Position numbers and translations under genes: made by a program
Notes under the pieces: model-generated
What the model was told of the DNA's origin: nothing
The model's input: only the letters and a program-made list of their open reading frames with translations
Database searches by the model: none
Origin: Polyangium jinanense
GTDB lineage: Bacteria > Myxococcota > Polyangia > Polyangiales > Polyangiaceae
NCBI RefSeq assembly: GCF_028435365.1
Contig: NZ_JAGTJJ010000040.1
Span: 37,321 to 101,320, forward strand
Direction of reading: 5' to 3'
DNA length: 64,000 nucleotides
Part shown: positions 59,723 through 64,000 of the stretch, piece after piece
How positions within the stretch are numbered: position 1 is the stretch's first letter
Layout: each line of letters starts with the position of its first letter

Positions 59723-61671
59723 AGCGATCCATCTCGTTCTTGCTCTCGCTCGCGACGCTCGCCGCAGCGCCTGCTCTCGCAGAAGCCGCCGAAGAAGGCC
59801 GCTTCGACGCGCAGACCTTCCGCCCCTCCGCGGCGCCGCGTGATCTCGTGATGATCCAGAAGTCCGAGGTCGTCGGCCACCTCTCGCCGACGTTCGGCAT
59901 CTACACGGACATCGGCCTCGATCCGCTCGCCGTCGCGGCAATCACGACGGGCCAGGAGATCCGCGCCGTCGGCGCGCGCCTCCAGGTCACGGGCCTCGCG
60001 GGCATCGGCTTCTTCGACGTCTTCGACATCACGATGGCGATGCCGTTCGTCGCCTGGCAGATGTCCGACAACCTGAGGCCGCTCGGCTCCGAGGGTGAGA
60101 TCTCGCCGAACGCGCTCGGCGATCTTCGTTTCAACACCAAGATTGCGATCCCGTATCTGAACCGCAAAGCCCAGATCAAAGAGGGCTTCGGCATGGCGCT
60201 CACGGGCAACTTGAACCTGCCCACGGGCGATCAGGACGCGTTCGCCGGCGACGGCGCCGTCTCCGGCGGCATGGGCCTCGTCGCGGATTACCGCTTCAAC
60301 TTCGGCCTGCTCGTCACGGCAAACACCGGCATCTGGTTCCGGCCCGACCGACAGTTTGCCGGGACGAAGGTCGGCGACATGGCGAACTTCGGCATCGGCG
60401 CGGAGATGTACGTCGTGCAGCGCTGGGGTTGGTCCGTGCTCGGCGGCGTGTACGGCAGCGTCTCGCTCGTGAAGTTCCCCGACAGCCCCTCGCAGGTGCC
60501 GGCCGAGGCGCTCATGGCGATGCGCTGGCAGTGGGCGAGCGGCTTCGGGCTCACGGTCGGCGGCACGTTCGGCGCGAACTGCGGGTTCGGCGCGCCCGTC
60601 TTCCGCGCGTTCGCGGGCCTCACGTGGCAGCCTTCGAAGTCGCGCGAGCAGCAGGAGATCGATCGCTTGAAGCAGATCGACAGCGAGGATCCCGATCACG
60701 ACGGCCTCATCGAAGATGCCGATCATTGCCCCGAGCTGCCCGGCGTCCCGCAGAACATGGGCTGCCCCGACTCGGACTCCGACAAGGACGGCGTCCCCGA
60801 TCGCGACGACAAGTGCCCGATGATCGCGGGCGGCCGCGGCGGTTGTCCCGGCGCGTACGTCAAGAACGACGAGATCGTCATCCTCGATCAGGTCCACTTC
60901 GCGACGGACAAGGACATCATCCTCGACGATTCGAAGAAGGTGCTCGACGCGGTCGTCACGGTCCTCAGGGACAACCCCGAGATTCGCTCTGTCGAGATCG
61001 AGGGCCACACGGACGCGCGCGCGGGCGACGTGTACAACCACAACCTCTCGCAGCGCCGCGTCGAGAGCGTCCGGGAGTACATGATCCAGAAGGGGATCGA
61101 TCCCTCGCGCGTCACGGCGAAGGGGTACGGTCACACCAAACCCATCTACGACGACTCGCAGTGCCTCGGGAAGGACGAGGAGCTCTCGGAAGACTGCAAG
61201 TTCATGACCGCGACGAACCGCCGCGTCGTCTTCCGCATCAAGGGCCAGGGCAGCGCGCCCGGCGCGGCCGTGGGCGGCGGCGACACGGTCCTCTCGCCAG
61301 GCGACAAGCAGCTCGACGGAGAGGGCGTGATCAACGGGAGCGGCGTGCTGAATGGCGGCAGCACCTTGCCGAGTGGCGGCATTCTGCCGAAGGGGAACGG
61401 CGTGCTCGACAAGAAGGATCCGACCCTTCCTGGCAGCACCCTCCCGCGCTCCGGCGAGCAACTGCAGCCCGAGGCGCCGAAGGAGGAAGGCGCGGACAAA
61501 CCGGCCGACGGCAAGGACAAACCTGCAGACAAACCGGCCGACGGCAAGGACAAACCCAAGCCCGGCGCCGCGCCCGCGCCCACCACACAGAAGCCCGGCG
61601 CCGCGCCCGCGCCCACCACACAGAAGCCCGGCGCCGCACCCGCGCCCGCGAAGCCCACCGCGCCGCGCTGA
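59719..61671 (+). CDS. traB: Outer membrane exchange protein TraB-like (OmpA domain)
   Basis: 650 residues from a GTG at 59719 that overlaps the traA stop by four bases. There is a signal peptide ([18 protein letters not shown]), then about 280 residues of likely beta barrel with repeated amphipathic strands. Two calcium-type acidic repeats follow ([30 protein letters not shown]), then an OmpA-like peptidoglycan-binding domain at about 390-510 ([40 protein letters not shown]). The C-terminal 70 residues are low complexity, with KPADGKD and [11 protein letters not shown] repeats. TraB partners TraA and is needed in both donor and recipient cells in M. xanthus. The long Pro/Ala tail may be particular to this lineage. 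Confidence 0.85.
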   Translation: MKRSISFLLSLATLAAAPALAEAAEEGRFDAQTFRPSAAPRDLVMIQKSEVVGHLSPTFGIYTDIGLDPLAVAAITTGQEIRAVGARLQVTGLAGIGFFDVFDITMAMPFVAWQMSDNLRPLGSEGEISPNALGDLRFNTKIAIPYLNRKAQIKEGFGMALTGNLNLPTGDQDAFAGDGAVSGGMGLVADYRFNFGLLVTANTGIWFRPDRQFAGTKVGDMANFGIGAEMYVVQRWGWSVLGGVYGSVSLVKFPDSPSQVPAEALMAMRWQWASGFGLTVGGTFGANCGFGAPVFRAFAGLTWQPSKSREQQEIDRLKQIDSEDPDHDGLIEDADHCPELPGVPQNMGCPDSDSDKDGVPDRDDKCPMIAGGRGGCPGAYVKNDEIVILDQVHFATDKDIILDDSKKVLDAVVTVLRDNPEIRSVEIEGHTDARAGDVYNHNLSQRRVESVREYMIQKGIDPSRVTAKGYGHTKPIYDDSQCLGKDEELSEDCKFMTATNRRVVFRIKGQGSAPGAAVGGGDTVLSPGDKQLDGEGVINGSGVLNGGSTLPSGGILPKGNGVLDKKDPTLPGSTLPRSGEQLQPEAPKEEGADKPADGKDKPADKPADGKDKPKPGAAPAPTTQKPGAAPAPTTQKPGAAPAPAKPTAPR

Positions 61672-61678
61672 TCCCCGA

Positions 61679-61707
61679 GGCCTCGCTCCGACGAACGGAG
61701 CGAGGCC
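61679..61707 (+). terminator. Probable terminator hairpin after traB
   Basis: GGCCTCGCTCCG and CGGAGCGAGGCC form a perfect 12-base stem around ACGAA, seven bases after the traB stop. It has no T run, as often in GC-rich genomes. It could also serve the convergent lipoprotein gene. Confidence 0.65.
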
Positions 61708-61866
61708 CGCGCCTCCCCCGCCCTCCCCTACATCCTCACGCATCGCGCGCCGCGTCTCCGCGGCCGCCGCGATTTCCTTTGGTGCACAAACGAGACGAGG
61801 CCGCGGGCGATCCTCCCCTCGCGGAGGACTCGCGCGCGACCTCGTCTCGGAACGCCCCGCGGCGGG

Positions 61867-62487
61867 CTACTTCTTCGTCGTGGTCTTCGTCGTGGTCTTC
61901 GTCTTCGTCGTCGACGTCGACGACGTCGTGGGCGTCGGCGCCGGCGTCGTCGTCGCCGCGGCCGTGGGCGTCGGCGCCGTCGTCGCCGCTGCGGTCGGCT
62001 GCGGCGGCGGCGACTTCACCTCGACCGCCGTGTTCAGCGGCGTCGCCTCCTTCGGCGGGTTCGGATCGGCCGCGGGCACCGGTTCCTGGGCCTTGTCCGC
62101 CTCGGTCTTGGCGCCGAGATCGAGCGGCTTGGACGAGACGCCTTCGCGCCGGATCCAGACGATCGCCGTCCCCGTGGCGACCTTGCCGTACGAGGCGTCG
62201 GGCAGGCGAATCTCCTCCTCGATCGCCTCGATCACGGCGTCGCCGCCAGCCATGCAGGCGGCCTTGCGGAGCGACCGCAGGCGCTCGGGCTCGGTGCGCG
62301 CCCCGGGCTCGCTCTGCACCGGCTCCAGGCGGTGGAACTCCCTGTCGGGCTGGGTCTTGCCCGCGAAGATGGGCATGTCCGTGCAGAACTCGCCGGACGG
62401 CGTGCGCATGTCCTGGAAACGCGGAGGAGCCGCGCAGGCAACAAAGATCGCGGCCGTCGCGGCCGAGAAGAGAACGACACGTTGCAT
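61867..62487 (-). CDS. Lipoprotein of unknown function with low-complexity tail
   Basis: 206 residues from the ATG at 62487. Signal VVLFSAATAAIFVAC, lipidated Cys18. A globular part of about 105 residues follows (RTPSGEFCTDMPIFAG, SLRKAACMAGGDAVIEAIEEEIRLPD, KVATGTAIVWIRREG). The last 70 residues are Pro/Thr/Ala/Lys-rich, ending in Thr-Lys repeats. The core resembles small periplasmic lipoproteins found only in myxobacteria, as far as I can tell. It is convergent with traB and divergent from serA. Confidence 0.72.
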   Translation of the reverse strand: MQRVVLFSAATAAIFVACAAPPRFQDMRTPSGEFCTDMPIFAGKTQPDREFHRLEPVQSEPGARTEPERLRSLRKAACMAGGDAVIEAIEEEIRLPDASYGKVATGTAIVWIRREGVSSKPLDLGAKTEADKAQEPVPAADPNPPKEATPLNTAVEVKSPPPQPTAAATTAPTPTAAATTTPAPTPTTSSTSTTKTKTTTKTTTKK

Positions 62488-62559
62488 GGCTATTTTCTTA
62501 CCAGTTTCTATGCGCGTCGTGCAAACGTCGCGTCGAGGCAAAAGACACGGCGTGAACGT

Positions 62560-62577
62560 CCGTCCGAGGTCGGACGG
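62560..62577. promoter_or_regulatory. Inverted repeat upstream of serA
   Basis: CCGTCCGAGGTCGGACGG: perfect 8-base arms around GG, followed by TTTT. It lies 62 bases before the serA ATG and 72 bases from the divergent lipoprotein start. The T run makes an attenuator or terminator reading towards serA possible, as does an operator. Confidence 0.45.
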
Positions 62578-62639
62578 TTTTCCGGCTGGCCTGCGCCCGC
62601 CCATGGGGTAGAGATGGCGCCCCCGAACGAGGACGCGCC

Positions 62640-63887
62640 ATGACCATGCCTGCCCCGGCCGAGCTCCCCCGCGACACGATCCAGGTCCTCCTGCTCGAGA
62701 ACATCCACCCGAGCGCCACGGAGACGTTCAACACCTTCCGCGAGGGGCGCTCTTACGCCATCACCCGGAAGAGCAGCGCGCTCAAGGAAGACGAGCTCAT
62801 CGCGGCCCTGCCGGGCGTGCAGCTCCTCGGCATCCGCAGCAAGACCCGGATCACGGCCCGTGTCCTCGAAAACGCGCGCGACCTGCTCTCCGTCGGCTGC
62901 TTCTGCATCGGCACGAACCAGGTCGACCTCGTCGCCGCCAACGCCCGCGGCGTCCCCGTCTTCAACGCGCCGTTCAGCAACACGCGCAGCGTCGCCGAGC
63001 TGATGATCGGCGAGATCATCCTCCTCGCCCGCCAGCTCGGCGACCGCTCGCGCGAGGTCCACGCCGGCGTGTGGAAGAAGGTCGCCGCGCATTGCTACGA
63101 GGTCCGCGGCAAGGTCCTCGGTATCATCGGCTACGGGCACATCGGCCGTCAGCTCGGCGTGCTCGCGGAGGCCGTCGGCATGCGCGTGCTCTACCACGAC
63201 ATCGCCGCGCGCCTGCCGATGGGCAACAACCGCTCGGTCCCCTCGCTCGCGGCTCTGCTCGCCGAGTCCGACTTCGTGTCGCTGCACGTCCCCGAGACCC
63301 CGGAGACGCGCAACATGATCGGCGCGGCCGAGCTCGCAAAGATGCGCAAGGGCAGCTACCTCCTCAACGCGAGCCGCGGCACCGTCGTGGACATCGCGGC
63401 GCTCGTCGCGGCGCTGAAGAGCGGGCATCTCGCGGGTGCGGCGATCGACGTCTACCCCGAGGAGCCCGAGTCGAACACGGATCAGTTCAAGACCGATCTC
63501 CAGGGCTTGCCGAACGTCCTGCTCACGCCGCACATCGGCGGCTCGACGGAGGAGGCGCAGGAGGCCATCGGGCGCGAGGTCGCAGCGGTGCTCAGCAAAT
63601 TCGCGGCAATGGGAGCGACGACGGGCTCGGTGAACTTCCCGCAGGTCGAGCTCCCGCCCGTGAAGGGCACGCACCGCATCCTGAACGTGCACAGGAACGA
63701 GCCCGGCGTGCTCCGCGACGTGAACCGCGTCGTCGCCGATCTCAACGCGAACATCGACAGCCAGTTCCTGGCAACCGAAGGCGCGATTGGTTACCTCATC
63801 ATGGACCTCGAGCAGGACGTCTCCGCCGAGGTGAGCCGCCGGATCGAGGCCCTGCCCTCGAACATCCGGACGCGCGTCGTGTACTGA
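62640..63887 (+). CDS. serA: D-3-phosphoglycerate dehydrogenase
   Basis: 415 residues; ATG at 62640 (second Met two codons on). The NAD-binding motif is GIIGYGHIGRQLG. Catalytic residues lie in NASRGTVVD (Arg), the following YPEEPE region (Glu) and LTPHIGGST (His). Length, TKSSxLKEDEL-like start (TRKSSALKEDELIAALPG) and the C-terminal ACT domain (HRNEPGVLRDVNRVVADLN) match the E. coli-type enzyme. That enzyme oxidises 3-phosphoglycerate to 3-phosphohydroxypyruvate as the first step of serine synthesis and is inhibited by serine through the ACT domain. The gene is monocistronic as far as can be seen. A hairpin-array repeat follows. Confidence 0.96.
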   Translation: MTMPAPAELPRDTIQVLLLENIHPSATETFNTFREGRSYAITRKSSALKEDELIAALPGVQLLGIRSKTRITARVLENARDLLSVGCFCIGTNQVDLVAANARGVPVFNAPFSNTRSVAELMIGEIILLARQLGDRSREVHAGVWKKVAAHCYEVRGKVLGIIGYGHIGRQLGVLAEAVGMRVLYHDIAARLPMGNNRSVPSLAALLAESDFVSLHVPETPETRNMIGAAELAKMRKGSYLLNASRGTVVDIAALVAALKSGHLAGAAIDVYPEEPESNTDQFKTDLQGLPNVLLTPHIGGSTEEAQEAIGREVAAVLSKFAAMGATTGSVNFPQVELPPVKGTHRILNVHRNEPGVLRDVNRVVADLNANIDSQFLATEGAIGYLIMDLEQDVSAEVSRRIEALPSNIRTRVVY

Positions 63888-63891
63888 ACCG

Positions 63892-64000
63892 TGGAGCCGG
63901 GGCGCTGCCCCGGACCCCGCGGGGGCTATTCGCCCCTCGACCCGAACCAGGGCAAGCCCTGGACTCGGGGTGGAAGAACTGCGCGATGCGCAGTTCTTCC
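63892..64000. repeat. Mirror-symmetric hairpin array, copy E (cut by window end)
   Basis: Only the left half is in the window: a GGGGCGCTGCCCC hairpin (63899-63911), GGGGCTATTCGCCCC, CCAGGGCAAGCCCTGG (63947-63962), and the long palindrome at 63972-64000 (arm GGAAGAACTGCGC around GAT). This half matches the reverse complement of the right half of copy A, so the copy is in D orientation. The window ends exactly at the palindrome's last base. Confidence 0.85.

Overview
The window is very GC-rich and dense with large multidomain signalling genes. It carries five Ser/Thr protein kinases (four of them above 1,000 residues), an FHA-sigma54 activator, many lipoproteins, MYXO-CTERM-type C-termini, and an outer-membrane-exchange pair that looks like TraA/TraB. 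Together these point to a myxobacterium, probably of the Sorangium/Polyangium group; the genus is an inference. I saw no rRNA, tRNA, CRISPR array, transposase or plasmid/phage replication gene.

Layout. At 1-4428 (minus, cut by the window edge) is a kinase-NTPase-WD40 receptor-like protein, divergent from an FHA-sigma54 activator (4556-5899), followed by a DoxX-like membrane protein. At 6.7-14.4 kb are surface genes: a beta-propeller lipoprotein, a Cys-rich MYXO-CTERM protein, a lipoprotein with six EGF modules and an apparent eukaryote-like FBA lectin domain, a CX5R phosphatase and a small lipoprotein. At 14.4-25.6 kb a 9-unit tandem repeat precedes a Roco protein (LRR-Roc-COR), then a tight set: kinase/degenerate cyclase/AAA/TPR protein, macro-like + SIR2 protein, and membrane-anchored patatin phospholipase. 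This sensor-plus-effector set resembles bacterial immune (NLR-like) loci and is my first candidate for an undescribed system.

At 25.6-32 kb a minus-strand run holds cysS, a cytochrome P450, a nucleotidyltransferase, a sigma-region-4-like protein, an HD protein, a GST and an ICMT-type methyltransferase. At 32-37.8 kb are small or unknown genes, including a TolB-like lipoprotein and a 538-residue protein of unknown role. At 38.2-49.2 kb lie a helical-repeat kinase with C-terminal kinase domain, a TPR lipoprotein resembling gliding-motility GltE, two membrane proteins and a DUF2339 giant. At 49.4-53.2 kb is a second kinase/cyclase-like/AAA/TPR paralogue. At 54.1-57.5 kb a STAS-like protein, a terpene cyclase and an acyl-CoA dehydrogenase are co-oriented. 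At 57.7-61.7 kb is traA-traB, then a lipoprotein and serA.

The most striking non-coding feature is a family of intergenic elements of about 310-365 bp (copies at 6397, 37799, 41741, 43678 and, cut by the window end, 63892). Each is built of four hairpins, a core, and the same four hairpin types in reverse order, so each whole element is a mirror. Two copies in opposite orientation flank the gltE-like gene. Start codons were chosen by signal peptide or lipobox, Shine-Dalgarno sequence and domain start; where uncertain this is said.
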